Assembly: GCA_023333565.1 (NCBI GenBank) | Contig: JAJKFH010003821.1 | Coordinates: forward strand, 186,001-250,000 | Origin: Puffinus mauretanicus | Taxonomy: Eukaryota > Chordata > Aves > Procellariiformes > Procellariidae | Reading direction: 5' to 3' | Length of the DNA: 64,000 bases | Shown: in pieces, positions 23,440 through 36,895 of the stretch | Layout: each line of letters opens with the position of its first letter | Numbering within the stretch: position 1 is the first letter of the stretch | Translations under genes and position numbers: made by a program | The notes under the pieces: generated by a model | Databases searched by the model: none | What the model saw: only the letters and a program-made list of their open reading frames with translations | Told to the model about the DNA's origin: nothing

Positions 23440-24480
23440 CTTCTCAGCCCGATTTGTGTGCCTCGGTTTTGCCTGTGAAAAGCGAGCACCACTAACAAGA
23501 ATTAAGCACGTGGAGCTGTAGAGAAGCAGAGCAAATTTCCCCTGAGTATGCTGCTGGAGTAGCCTGATCTGAAAACCTGCTGCTGCTCCTCTGCCTTGAA
23601 TTTGCTAAGCGTTGACTTCCATTAATACAACTAGAGCCAAACTGCACGCTGTCACGACCTTCCCGAGAGGAGAGCCCGTGAGGGATTAGGCTGAGCTTGC
23701 CAAAGTCGCCTTGCTCGTGATCTGTGTCAGATCTGAAAGAGAGCTACGCTTGCTCCAGATTGGTCCATACCGGAGATGGGAACTGTAAAGCACAGGATTT
23801 TGGTGAGTCTGACCCCGGGAAGCGGGGACCAGCCAGGTTAAAGCAGTGGGGCTATAATGAACCCTAACTCTTTCCATTTCAGCAGTGGCCCCATCAATGC
23901 TGCGCTGCACCGGGTGCTGTGCGTGCCAAGGGGAGGAGGACAGGCCCCCGAGGCAGACAGAGAAAACAGGCAGGGAAGGAAGAAAGAAAATGATTTCATG
24001 CTCCTCTTTTGCAGATGGGGAGATGGGGCAGGTGAACGTTGGCCAAGGATGCGCAGGAAGACTGGGCAGAGGCTGGTACTGTGCTCTGAACGTCTCCCCG
24101 ACGTCCTCGGGGCTGTTCTCATGAGCAGAAGCGATCTGTCCACTCCGCTTGCCAGCTGAGGCTTCATCACCTGCTGCGGTGCCAACGCTCCTCTCCCACC
24201 TCAGCTGCAGAGTAGCATGCCTCTGCTGACGCCACTGTCTCGGTGCTCGCTGTGAACAGGTTTTCCTGTGCTTTTGCAACAGGCTGGGAATGTGCACGTG
24301 GCTATAGGAACCAGAGCACAGCTGCTCCATGGCAGCCTCCGCTGGCCGCCCTCCCTCAGATGGGGTGCTGTGGGTCAGCCGTGCTCCTGGGAACACAGCC
24401 CTTGTCTCAAACTAGCCTTTTCCTGGCTTAAATACCCGTGGGGCTCAGCGGTATGGCGGGGTGGAGCATGAGAAGTGGTT
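23440..24480. other. GC- and CpG-enriched stretch
   Basis: The composition is more G+C-rich than the flanks on both sides, with CpG dinucleotides spread from about 23470 to 24430. Because stops are rarer in such sequence, long overlapping open frames appear on both strands: 23686-24396 minus (236 codons), 23857-24159 plus and 23885-24124 plus. None shows a recognisable domain, signal peptide or membrane segment. It could be a weak CpG island (promoter or enhancer, perhaps of a non-coding RNA) or an old GC-rich repeat. No TATA box, strong donor or element boundary was identified. Confidence 0.4.
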
Positions 24481-25280
24481 AAATGCAAAGATAAATTTCT
24501 GTTTAATTAAACTACTCCCGTAGGACTTTTCAGTGTGATTGAGCAGCCCATGAAAGCCCTCTGGATGTGCTCGGGCACACTGCACTCCCGGTGTGCTTTT
24601 GTGGATGCCATCAGGATCAATGGAAAAACCAACATAACAGAAGTCTGGAAAACTTTACCTTGTCAGATACATCGCACTGGGCTTCCAACCATGACAGGCA
24701 AGAAAAGACAGAGGGCCGTGCATATTTCACTCAGTGGGGCCAGTTTTCCTGTTTTTATTGTCACTGGATTTTTAAATTACAGAATTTGAGACACAAAACA
24801 ATAGAAGATGCTCTGTTAGGATGGCTGTTCACACTCCACAGTTCTCTGAATTGAGACGCCTCCTGCTATAAAACTTGAAGTTTACCAAGCCTGAAGCAAC
24901 TATCTGCTGCTAATATTCACTTATTACTGCAGAATTGCTTAGCAGTCTCACAGGAGATCCAGGGCCCTGTTATACTCGGTGCTATATGGGCATACTGTGA
25001 GAGGCAGAGTCTGTCCTGAGGAGCTGCCAGCCTGAGCAGACAGTCCTGTCCCGGGGAGGATGGAGAGCTGGCCAGCTGCCCGCTCGGTGCAGGCAGACCG
25101 CAGTGGGGGTTAGCCGGACACTAGGCTGCAGCTGCCAGATGGTCTGCTGGGCAGATCATCCCGACTTTAGGAGGTGTCTCAGATGAGTGGAATTAATTGC
25201 TTATGGGACATGCCCATATCTCTCCCTTTTAAGTAGTTTAAAGGAGATGACTACCTTTTACGTGGCTGAAGGCAGCTGGG

Positions 25281-25380
25281 ATAAGCCTTTCCCAAAGTGA
25301 TATGCTCAATATCACACAGGAAACCTGTCAAGGATTGAGCGTGGGGGTTTTTTTGAGTCCTGGTTTACCACCTATTCCAC
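25281..25380 (+). repeat. Possible ancient MIR/L2-like relic
   Basis: The order of short blocks recalls the 3' part of MIR/L2-type repeats in plus orientation: a TTTCCCAAAG-like segment, ATATCACACAGGAAACC, then TTGAGC...GTCCTGGTTT. These end with a 'gcccaaggtcacacag ... gaacccagg' pattern. Such elements are old and eroded in birds. The match is short and from memory, so this is a suggestion only. Confidence 0.3.
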
Positions 25381-28300
25381 AGAAGTACCTTTCTTCTCCA
25401 GTTCATGAGAGGTTAATATGTCACCAGTCTTTGCCTTAAACCAGACATAAATGTTCACACCTCACTTTCGAGGGAAGAGAGTTGGTACACAGCATCCCTC
25501 TTCCTGTTCCCCAGCTCTCCCCTTCCTTGTACAAAGCACAACTTATTTTCTAGAAACACCATCCTCTTTCTTTCATCCTTTGAAAAATGCTACTCTTGCA
25601 CTTTTATTTTTGCATCCTATGAATAAAGATATCAATTGATGAGATACACATAGCAGTCAGACCAGGAAATGTGAAACATATTGTTATTAATTTGGGTCCA
25701 CATAAATCTTTGTTTGTCACAGAAAAAACAGATCGACTATTTTTAGAAAACATTCATTCTTTTATTTTGTCTGCCAAGCATTTCCAAGCTGAATCTCAGA
25801 GAAAAAGCAATCTGTTACACTCAGACGTTTGTGTGATGAGGGGTTCTATCAGGTGCCATGGCAAACAAGTGTGTTCTCTGTGCAGCATATTCAAATTCCT
25901 CCAGTACTACTTCACTTCCCTCCCCAAAGCACAAACAGTGGTAGCTCTGCCGTAAACAAAGACTGAGCCTAGAGCTGACTTAGCTGTGCTTGAGGAGAAA
26001 CTCTGTCCATGTCTTTGTGCATTTTTTTTTCTTTATAATTCCTCTGTCAGACTTTTTACCCTGCTGACCCTGAGCAAATTTGTCAGAGCAAGATGGTCAT
26101 CTAGTTTTATAGGCTTGGGCAAAATAAGCAACACAAGACTAGAAAGAGAAAAGCAGAACACTGGACTATAAATTGCAAAATCCCAGAAGCTAAACTCAAG
26201 GAGGGGCAGAAGTTGAAACACTAATGCAATATGAAAATAGGCATGCCATTTAAATCAGCAATGTAAAGGGTCGGTCTGCTATGGGAGCATGGGAATTTTT
26301 GCCAGCTACTCTCTTTTTTTACCTTGTCACTTCTTTAAAGGGTGTTATTTCTCTGAAGATGAGGAAATTGCATGCTTTCTTGAACAGAATTCCCTGATAA
26401 GATGGTATTCCCATTACTCCCCTGAAAGTAAAGTTTCCTCTACAGGGTAACCAAATTAAGATGTAGAAACTAAAGCAATACGGGCCATATAGGAGATGCA
26501 TAGGAACCATTTTCTCCTATGTAATAATATTTTTTGTCCAAGGCACATTCCAAAGCTTATGTCCACAGCAATACAACAATGCTGCAAATTTAGTAGGTCT
26601 CATATTTAATCTCCAGCTGAAGTGACAAACATAAACAATAAAAACTTATCCCTGACAACAGGCTGACACTACTGACACATCAGTCAGCTCTGATACGCTG
26701 ATCACAGAGTCTGCTGATCGGTTTCAATATCCTGCAAGGAGCTGATGTATATGTACTAAAACATTCAAATATGTTCCCTTCTATCCACTCAGGGTGAATG
26801 CTGTTAGGCAGCAGCTTCTCTTCCCCAGTCCCCCTCCTCCTCGAGAAATCTCTGACATGCAGAGGTGCACAAGGCCTGGTCTGGTTGTCACTTCTACTTC
26901 ACATCCTGGTGCTAGGGCCATCATGAGAGGAACTCATCTGGAGTAATAGGGTAGTAGGGGAAAGGGATTTCTGGGTCTTGCATTGTCTTGAATTACTAAG
27001 GTAAAAATACTTGGATAACGCCGTTCCTGTATTCTCTCTGAGCTCTGTTTATCTTATTTCAGGTACCAGCGCTAGCTAAGTAAGCATGAAGTGCAGCATC
27101 TGCTCTGCTCTCTGGAGAGGTGTAGCACTGAACAGGCTCCCCCGCCATGACAGAAAGCATTAGGGAAAGCTGGGGTTGCCTGAGCTAAGATTCCTCCTGG
27201 AGCTGCCCTGGGACAATTGCCACTCTTCTGCACCTTCGCTGGTGAGCACTTGTGGTGGAGTTGCTTGGTAGCTCTCTATACCTAGTCCATATTGGTTGAG
27301 AAAGCTTCCCACCCTGACAGCACACTTCAGAGTGTGTACTTAATATTAACTGTACAAATATTTGATAGATTTGAAATGAGAGCTTTAAAGGACAATGAAC
27401 AGCTTGAGTATCCAAATCTGGGCAGCTCGTATAGCCAAGTCCATGTATTTCAGATTACTTTTGATAAGAAGCAGAAAAGATATGAGAAAGGGACAGGAAC
27501 CATTTTTTCAAAAGTTTTTGTGAGGATTAAGGAGTGAACAAGTGTAGTTCATTTGTTTGAAAAAAAATCTGAATTGCAAGAAGGAACAAACTGGGTAACT
27601 TAGAAATCCTGCAACTTTGCAAAGCATCACATAAAACTACAGAAAACATTCTCGTCAAAGATAATGTGCTCTCCTGTATGTTATACAGAAGCCCAACATG
27701 AAGACCTTGAGGTGGATTCCCTATTCAGCACAGCACTGGAGGAAAATCAGTCCTGATCCTCTAGGCTCATCTTCTATCCCAGTTTGTTCTTTTCCTCACT
27801 CCTTCCATTCTTGTCACCTTATGTTTTTATTTTCACCACAGTTGTCACCTTCGTGTTTCAGGACTTCAAGTAATCTCTGTTTGACAAGAGTTAGGAGGAA
27901 ACCTCTTTGACAGGCTGTTTACATCACAGGTTTTCAATAGATGGTTTTCTTGCACCATCCTCTGAAGCATCTAATCCTGGTTTCTAATAGAAACAAGATG
28001 CTGGGCACCAAGGGCAGTGGCTCAGATCTGGTATGACAATTCTTACATTGTTGTGTGCCCTCTCACTTTTCTATTGCCCATTCCCTTGAATTCCTGTCTC
28101 CTCTGTTCTTATCCATTCTTCTGTAATTCCTCTCCTTTTTCAAACTCCTTCAACTCAGTTCAGTTTAATTTCTTACTTTCATTTTCTCTTCCTCTGTCTC
28201 ATCTTTCAAATACACACAATGCTTATATTTTTGCTGCTATGACCAATAGTCTAATGATGACTAATTTGGCTCCAGCAGTGTCTTTGGATGCAATTTTCAT

Positions 28301-29717
28301 AGCCTTTCTCATGTTGTTGAGAGAGGTGAATGCACTTAGACTCATAATCTCTGTCCACGAACAGAGCAGAGCATTTCAGGAGTCAGCGTTTGTCCCAGGC
28401 ATGTATTTCTCCACATATCCATTTCCTGACAGAACCCACATTTATCAGCTTTCAGGGCATAAGTGTCTCTTCAAGCCTCCAATTTCCTGGCATGACAGTG
28501 ATGGTATATCTTCAAAGTTCAATATTTCCTTAGTGCTGATGACATACCTATATCCTGAGTTACATTTGTGTTTTAGTGGTGCTTCAGCATATCTCCTCAG
28601 ACTGCCACTGAATGAGTTAATCTGACCAAATTCAGATACTTAGAGTACAGCTTTTTATGTCTAAGCAGGTCACCCAAGGTTCACACTGTAAACATTTTAG
28701 CATACAAGTCATCTCATCCCAAGGTAGAATAGTCAGATGATTTGCACCTGAAACTGTTTTTCTGAACTGAGATACAAGCAAGAGGAATCCCACCCACTGA
28801 ATTGGAGGGGAACAATGATGCTGATGCCCTTCACTTAAGGTAGGCATGGAAACCAGTTACTCTCCTTTATGAAGAAAGGCGACCTTCACTCCATATGTAG
28901 GCATTCAACTATTCTCCAAAATGAAGGGACATGCAAGGCACATGGTGGATGAGCTGATTTCCGCTGGTTATGGTTTTGCATATTGGTGGTAGGAGGCAAT
29001 GAGAAGTTGGACGGAGGCATGAGACACAGCCTGAGCAGGCACTGAGAGCATGGTCTAAGGGACGGGCATGAAGGAGAGGTACTTTGGGCTGAAAGGTAGA
29101 CGAGAAAATCTTGGAAATTTGGTCACATTTCTCTGTTGATCTGCCTCTGCATTATTGAGGGAAACAGGACTTAGTGTGCCAAATACATGGGCTCACATCA
29201 AAGAACAACCATATTCCACCTAATTTTTCTCCACAAATGGAACATCACCCAGGGTTTTGACTAGCATTTTGAGCCATCAGGGTCACCTGTGTAGCTCCCT
29301 TCAGTACTGATCTTTCACGTCCCAAAGCATAGATGAGCCCTGCCATTTGTCTGACACTATGGGTTGGGTCCTTCTTTTCTGAAAAATTTATTAGCATGCT
29401 TACTGTCAGTTTGGGAACATCAAATATTTTTTAACAGCATTCTAGTATTTTATATTGCCAGTGTTTCTTTACATGTGTTTTATACCAGTTGCTGACAAAC
29501 AAATGAGTCCTCCTAACAATAATTATTTTGGGACACAACTCTTTTTCTAAACTATATTTACCAGTGTTTGGGAAGTTGGAAATCACGTTGCTTTTAATAA
29601 ATGAAGGACAATCAATTTCTCTTGTGTGTTGCTGTATGTGAAGGATCCACAAGTTCTCATGCCTTCTGCTGCCCAAGCTGCAATAGAGCTGGACCTGAGG
29701 GTCCAGTTTGTGGAAAG

Positions 29718-29750
29718 AAAATAGCACGAAAATAGCACAAAAATAGCACC
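29718..29750. repeat. Three tandem 11-mers (AAAATAGCACN)
   Basis: AAAATAGCACG, AAAATAGCACA and AAAATAGCACC lie end to end, identical except for the last base. The unit length is about one helical turn. No flanking copies were seen. Confidence 0.9.
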
Positions 29751-30579
29751 AGAAGAAAGCTTTTTAGTTTACATTTTGTTATGTCCTAGATGTCTCCAGT
29801 AAATAGCAGTGGTACAGTGGCAGACAGCTTGGGCTCACTTTGGTCAGCCAGGAGTGATACACTACATAAAACCAGAAATTAATGGGAACTGGCTTATGAA
29901 GCAAGGATATTGAGAAAATCACCCTGTGCATATGGGAACTGCAGAACCAAGTGAAAGGCGGGTCATAGGTCCTGTATTAATACATGTCAGGTAGGTTATG
30001 TATGAATCAGTCAAGGCAGAGATAACATGGGATGTTCAAGCACGAGGACAACATATCTGAGGAGATGGAGTTGAAAACTCTCTACTGGTAGACCACAACT
30101 GGGAGCAACGGGAATATCTTGGGAATGATCCCCAGTACACAGGCCCCAAGTGTGCAGCAATGGCACACAGGGACACAAGCCAAGATAGATAATTGCAAGG
30201 ATCTAAATGGTGCTCAAACGTTACTGGATGTCTCAAGGAGAAGTCTGTACATCATGTAACTACGAGCTCCTACCTGAGTTGACTTCCTACGCTCTACGTG
30301 CAGTCAAATGGAGAAGATTTCTCCTGCAAAAGGCAATATATCCTAAAAAGAATACTCTGAACTTTTCCATGAGCTGTCTAGGAGAATCAGGGTAACTTAG
30401 CTCCAAATGTAGGCATCTATATAACTACAGGTACTTTTAACATATCCTATTCCTTACTGGGTATCATTTGTGGGAGCATAGGGGCACAATTGTCTGGCCT
30501 CTGGCTGCCCTACTTTACTTACTGCTTCGTAAGCCAGAAGACATAGTCCTGTAGCTATGGGGGAAGCTAGGGGACCTGG

Positions 30580-30617
30580 GGGAAGCCAGCACTGCTGAGG
30601 GAAGCCAGCATTGCTCT
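30580..30617. repeat. Two tandem 19-mers
   Basis: GGGAAGCCAGCACTGCTGA at 30580-30598 is followed directly by a copy differing at three positions (30599-30617). A shorter GGGAAGCTAG at 30561-30570 may be a third, partial copy. Local slippage or duplication is likely. Confidence 0.85.
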
Positions 30618-31523
30618 GCTGCTGTTCCACATGACATAGGGCTCTTTGCCATTTTTTTCCCAGAACTTGGCCCATCTTGTGCCATTTTCCTTCCAGTCTA
30701 AAGAATGATGTCCAGATCCAGCCCGGGGTTTTTTGTCAGATGGATATATGTGATGGCCTGCTTTCTGCTGGCAAGTTTTATGGGTCTCTTTCAGAAACAT
30801 ACAGAGGAAAAAACTATATGTAGGTATAGTGCAATAGGATATATCAATGGATTTAGGTTTGAGATTTTTCTTCTTTACAGAAGAGAGCAGGTCTCTCTAT
30901 TCTTCTAATATACATATAAGTGAAAGAAGCTCCAGATGGCTGGTGCTTAGATTTGGTTGCTAAAAAATGTCTAAGCCTTTAACATCTGAAAACTCACAAT
31001 TTCCAGGCTCAGTTACACTGTCTAAAGATCTGTGATAAGTTTATTTGTGGCAACATGGAAAATAACAGTGATGCATAATAATATAGAAAACTCTTATATG
31101 GCTGCACTATCAATTATGTCATGGTATTCTCTGGGATACTTTTACGCTTGCAAAACACAAGGATCATATAACATAAGTATTTTTTTGGTTGCAGCTTTTC
31201 AAAAAACCTGTTACTATAACATGCCCAGCAGTTTGCATTATGCAGAGTAAATATACACTGTATGCTCAAAGAACACGGGGTCCTAACACATAAGAATGCT
31301 CTTCTTTGGAGGAAAAAAGTAAGTCACCTTATGATGACCTTACTTACTAAAAACATTTTTGCCCTTCATAGTTCTTATATATTCAATATTTTAACTAAAA
31401 ACTGCAATGCTGAAGTGTGACATCTTTTTCTCTAATTATTTTCCATGGAAATTCTTCTCTCACACTTCAAGGTCAAGAAAGGCATTCCAGCCAATGCCTG
31501 AAAAATAATAGTGTAAAAATGCA

Positions 31524-31680
31524 CATTGATTTAGATTTTCAAAATTGATTAGCAGTTTAAGACTGTGACAGCAATTTATGTGGTGTTTCCAGTTTACTAG
31601 AAGCTAAAATTGATTAGCACTTTTTGAAAAGTACCATGCTAATCAAGGTAAATTAAGTCATGAAATTACTTGATTACTAG
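31524..31680. promoter_or_regulatory. Cluster of homeodomain-type TGATTA sites
   Basis: The 14-mer AAAATTGATTAGCA occurs twice, exactly, at 31541-31554 and 31606-31619, 65 bases apart. An inverted GCTAATCA follows at 31638-31645 and a TTGATTAC at 31670-31677. Four TGATTA/TAATCA cores in ~135 bases in a stretch with no coding potential suggest a homeodomain-bound enhancer. The repeats are visible; the function is inferred. AT-rich background makes single cores common, but an exact 14-base repeat is less so. Confidence 0.35.
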
Positions 31681-32430
31681 ACAATTTGCCCTCTCGGAGA
31701 CTCTTTAAATAAAACTAGTTTGGGAAACATTTTCTGACAGAAGATTTGCTAAAACTATTACTTGCACTGGGAGAAGATAATAATTTTTTTCTTTCATGCT
31801 TTTTCTTTTGTATTTTCTCATATCTTTTCACTAAATAACAATCCTAGTCCATATTGCTCTACTGGATTTTTTTTTTTCCTTTCTTGCACTTTTCACTTCA
31901 AGACTTAATTATATTCATCCTGATAAATAACTCTATGTGCTATCACCCTGCCTGCTATCCTTGTACGATATAGAAGAATAATGCGTGGACTACAATCTGG
32001 AAACCTAAGTCTGCCGCCCCAATTAGAAATAGTTCCAGCAGGAAAGATAGTCTAACAAATCTATCTTCAGACTCCCGAGTGTGTATTTTATGTTCTAGAG
32101 ATATGTATATAGTTTTAATGGGAAAGACTCCTGAACATTATTTTCACTTAAAGGTGAAATTCAGATACACATAAAAAATATATTAAGTCAAGCTAAATAG
32201 ATTTTTAAATTATTCCACAAGCGGTGATGGAGACAAAATCAAATAATCTCCATTGTCTGTGAGAGTGCTTCAACTCTTAACTGTGAGTGAGGTCTACCTT
32301 AAGCACTGGCCTTGTGGCCCTTTCGCCTGCTTTTGCTCCCAACCAGCCAGTATTTATTTGGTGAGGGGATCACCACAGGTCAAGGTACCTCTGAGGACAC
32401 GCAGCTGCACAGATTAAGGTGTCACCTCTC

Positions 32431-32455
32431 ACGCATGCACACATGCACACACACT
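32431..32455. repeat. (CA)n-rich degenerate microsatellite
   Basis: Alternating CA with CATG interruptions (ACGCATGCACACATGCACAC). Simple repeat. Confidence 0.8.
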
Positions 32456-35400
32456 GGAGATGCTGAGCTGAAGTCTGCCTCGTCTTCTGTTCAGTTCTTC
32501 ACCCCCAGAAAAAAATTCTGCATAAATAGAGATGTGTAATGGAGAATTGCACGAACAAACTGTATGCCAGGCCAGCGCTCTTTACATGACAACATAAATC
32601 CTTGTCGGCAGCCCGTGGCACCTCCAAGAACAGAGACTACAGTCCTTGCCAAACCCCTCCTAGCGATGCTGGCACCAGTGCTTCGTGCTGTTTAAGCCAG
32701 ATGCTTCTTGTTTAAGAAAGTGATTGGAAACATATAGCAATAAGAAACTAACGTTATCTGTGTTCTCATCTGGCCAAGATGTACGGAGCTCAAGGCTGGT
32801 TTACTTTAGGAGTGGTCTGGAATTCCTGATTTTCTGTGGGAGACAGTATAGTAAACTTAAGAGAGGAGACGTGGCTGTGGGGTCGTTCGTCAAGTGAAAC
32901 TTTTTTAGGGTGGTGTGATACTGGCATGAAAGTGTCCTGCTGGAAGGGAGGAAAGGGAACACACAGGCAGAAAGAAGGAGAATACATATGCAGAAAAATG
33001 AATTTAAACCCTGAAGTATTTCTGTATTTCCATTTTCCCTTTTGTATATGATCAGATATGCTTTTGCACAACGATTCATCTATCTCTAAACATATATAGA
33101 TTTATGCAAATCTGCAGACACCTGGCTTTTGTTCTGATGATATTGCCAGTAATGCAGATAGCTTGGTTAGAAAAGTTAAAAACTAATAGCAGTAGCTCTC
33201 TGTATCCAAGGTTCCTACATTTCTGCTTTCCTTTCCTCTCCCCTGTTGTTTGTGAAAGGCTGCCTTGCCCGTCTTTCCTCAGACCATTTCCATTTCCAGT
33301 AAGAGCTGTCTTGTGTGAGAATCCTACCTCTGCTTTCACATCCCCTCCACTCTCCACAATATTCAAAGGTGTTGATCTGGTTTTGGCAAGATATATGATT
33401 TTTTATACCTTTTCAATCTTTTTTTTTCCAGACTCTCCCTCTTTCCCTTGAGAAACCTTCCAGCCTAAGAAAATATGTAGTCTTTAAAAAAAACCCAACA
33501 ACAAACAACCAAATTTTGAGAATTACAGTTCAGGAAAGTAAAAAATATGCACAGAGTGATAACTAAGCATGGGCAGCCATGCTGTGTGGCAGAGATTGCA
33601 AGTTGAATGTTTTGCTTATGCTCATATTGATTGTAGCTATCTTTCCAGTTTCTCACACGCACCTCATAAGTTATACACCCTTGCAAACTGTGCCAGTTGA
33701 CATTTAAAATTTGCCCCTTTACCTTACTCTTCCTTACTGGAAGAAAAGGAACAATTAATGAAGTGGTGACAACTGGTGCTTCCTCCCTTCCTGGGGAGAC
33801 AGGAGACAGGGACAAAACCCGTCCAATGTGGATGACATATTCAGTTACTAACACCGCCATGGGAAATTCCTTGGGTTTAGATCTGAAAAGAGAGCAACAC
33901 GTTTTAAGATTCCATTTCAAAATATTTTTACAAAAAAACCAGGAAAAAGGAGATGGTGAGGAAGCCACACCCCTTTCCAGTTCCCCTGGGTGATTAATGC
34001 ATCCAGGGGCTTTTGCCGCTCTGTTTTTCGTTGCAGCCACGCTCCAGAGCCACATGCTTTGCACTGCCGTAAATACACTGCTTCAAATGTCAGAACTCAT
34101 TTACTCTGTCCCTTGGAAAGAGAACAAAGCAAGTCAATTTTTGAACCCAATAATGACAACAAACAGCAGTAGTTGTTCAAAAATAGCCCAGATCAGGAAC
34201 TAAATAAAGAGGATGCTGCTTATGCAGTTAACCATTATCCATGCTGTTCCTACTAGCTTTTACTAGTCATATGAGCCGAGCCTTGAAGGACGAAACACTT
34301 GTGCTTCCTAAATTTCCACTATAGTGATGATAAGACATGTGACTGTCCTCAAGCACACATGGGAAAAACAAACATTAGCTGCTAACCTGGATGTCACATT
34401 TTCAAGCTGGACTTGTTTGGATGCATTTGCGTGGCATAACACAGGGCTATGTGAAGGTATCCAGGCTAGCGTGTACCCTGGAAGCAGCATGGTGCTGTTA
34501 AAGAGGTCCCTTCAAATGCAGCTACGTTACTTTCAGCAACTCAATATTGCACCCTATTGGTAAACGCAGAAAGCCATATTCAGAATTTAGTAGTTTTATA
34601 TATGTAGATGCCGATATAGATGCCTTTCAGAAGTCTGTGTTTGGATTCCTATTTTTGAAAACCTTACTCACGGTAGTCCTTTTGTTTTCAAACAGATTAC
34701 GTCCTGTTTAAAAGGGGTGACCCTACTCTAAAAAACATTAATAAACTGTAATAAATTAAAATGAGAGTGAAATGTTGTCTGAATTCTTCTATATGGAGCT
34801 ACTTCACATTTTTCTTGCTGCATCTCATTTTTCTATGATTATTCAAAGCTTGTACCTTCCCAGCAATGAAAACATCAGCTCTGAAACTGGAAATTTCACG
34901 AATGCAACATTAATGGTGACATCCTCTGAATGCCCTCTTGCCACCAATGGGATACATGTTTTTTCACATGGTGTGTACATAATTTTCTACAATGTCTAAA
35001 CAAGGCAGCACAGTTGACAAACTTGTTCCTGTTAATTGCCAAATCCTCACTTTCAGGGCTGCATAAATCTTCTCAATAAAAGATCACAGCTGATGCTGTC
35101 AGGTCAAGAATCTCACAGCACGTTTTTGGTGCCAAGTCAAACACAAATTCCCCAGGGCTCACGCTAGTAACACCTTCTTATATTTATTTTTTTGTTCTGG
35201 ATCTGTGGAATAACAGCTTCGAATTCGTTCTGATGTGTCGGTGTTTGCTGCATGTGTGGGGCTGTCAATTTCTGAACCACTTGGCTTGAGAAACTGTGCT
35301 GTGAGTAAAGTCTCTCTTCTTGTTTCTGGTCCACCAGGACCGAAATAGTTTCTGTGTGGTTGCTCTTTCTTTGTTAAATGGTAATAGCTCTAATCTGGTC

Positions 35401-36875
35401 GTACCACTTTTTCACACATCTGATTTTTATGCTTTCTACAAAAATTCTGTTTCCTTTACTTTGGAGTCAACCTTCATTGCCTGGCCTAAAGCACTGTACG
35501 TCTTGGGTTCAGTTGCAACTTGATTGTTCTGGGCAGGCATCACCTCCATCCTCCATGTTTTTACCCCCAAGACCTAGGGTGCAAACTTTAATCTGTGTCT
35601 TAGCAGTTCTGGTAATCTCACTGGTAACATCTTACTTTCTGCAGCTCTGGAGGCATATCTGATGCATAAGCTAATGCCGTAGCTCTCACTTTATGCTTTA
35701 TGCAAACCCCAGCCTGTGAAAAGTGATGCTTTGTTTCACCCACACTGCCAAGCCCCGTGGGATGAGGTGGGAGACAGAGAGAACAGTCACCACCTGCTCT
35801 GCTCTACAGGGTGGTCTTGGCCCCACAGCTGCCAGTTGATGCCGCTGCTGCTGCAAAAGGGAGCCTGCATAAAGAGCAGGACCCACCACCACCCATGGGG
35901 AACACATGGCCCTTCAGACCCTCCTTAAGGCAATAAGAAAAATGGAAAAGCTTGAATCAAGGCGAAGAGGTGTAGTTTGATGCTGCCTTCAGCATTTCTC
36001 TGGCTCAGATGGATGGCTTGCCATGCCACAGAACTGAGATCTTCTGTCCCATGGTAGCTTGTGTTAGCATCACTCCTAGCTGGGCCAGTCCTCTCCCACT
36101 GTAAAGCCACCTGACCCTCAGCGAGAGGCTGCCCCTGGCTCTTGGTGTGGGTGTGCTGTCAGTCACATCCAGCCTTCCCAGGCTTCAGCAGTCTCTGGGG
36201 TCTGATGTGTTTAGAACAGTACCAGGGACTTGGCAAGACATTAGGCTGGTGGTTCAGCTGCACAAAGCTGATCTCACCTTGCCCTGTGCCAGTCTGCCAA
36301 ATGAACAAATGGTGCCAAAAGTACCTCATATTGCTTGGCTGTAACACTGATATTTTTTTTTTTTTAAATGCTCAAGCTTATCCCCTTGATCCTTTGAATT
36401 ATAAAGCCAATGCGGAGCTCTACTTGAACTGGACCCATCATGGAGCCATTAACGGTGTCCTTCCAGACACTCTCCGTAGTAGTCTGTTTAGAAACAAAGC
36501 CCCACACAAAGATCCGTTTTCAAGTAACAGATATTCCAGGCTTCCTATAAGCTCTATCAGGACCTGGCTGGGCTTCTGCTGCCAGAGAAACCTGCCAAGG
36601 GAAAAATGGGTCTGAAGAAGCTGCCACTCCTATTTACTGTTCTTTCATTTGAGGCAGGGGGAGGAAAATGGTGCTTGTGTGCACCTCTCTCTATCTCTGT
36701 GGAGCATCTGTTCCCATAGATGATCTTGGCTAAGGATTTTTTGCAGTTGTTTTCCAAAGCCTATCAAATTAGATAGACATTGGTCCTTTCCCTCTGATAA
36801 ATTTCATATGAACATGGCTCAACTGCCTTTGCTAGATTTGACGCTGGAGTTTGTAAATATCTTTCTGAAAAACAT

Positions 36876-36895
36876 TTATTTTATTTTATTTTATT
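36876..36895. repeat. (TTTTA)n simple repeat
   Basis: Four consecutive TTTTA-type units in an AT-rich context. Confidence 0.85.

Larger units (their letters stand above)
24481..31523. other. Non-coding stretch with minor repeats
   Basis: No gene recognised. 28060-28215 is a pyrimidine-rich patch, which accounts for the 202-codon open frame at 28017-28625. It also holds a possible ancient SINE relic at 25281-25380, an 11-mer triplication at 29718-29750 and a 19-mer duplication at 30580-30617, all annotated separately. Confidence 0.55.

Noticed and set aside
23686..24396. 236-codon minus-strand open frame, the longest outside the CR1
   Set aside because: It lies in GC-enriched sequence where several frames on both strands are open at once, shows no domain, signal or repeat pattern, and has no splice or promoter support.
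28017..28625. 202-codon plus-strand open frame
   Set aside because: Its first half is the translation of a pyrimidine-rich tract (Ser/Phe/Leu/Pro-rich), the rest has no recognisable domain, and there is no promoter, polyadenylation signal or homologue that I know.
33465..34064. 199-codon minus-strand open frame
   Set aside because: No domain or conserved motif, overlapped by plus-strand frames (33697-33993), and it begins and ends in unremarkable AT-rich DNA.
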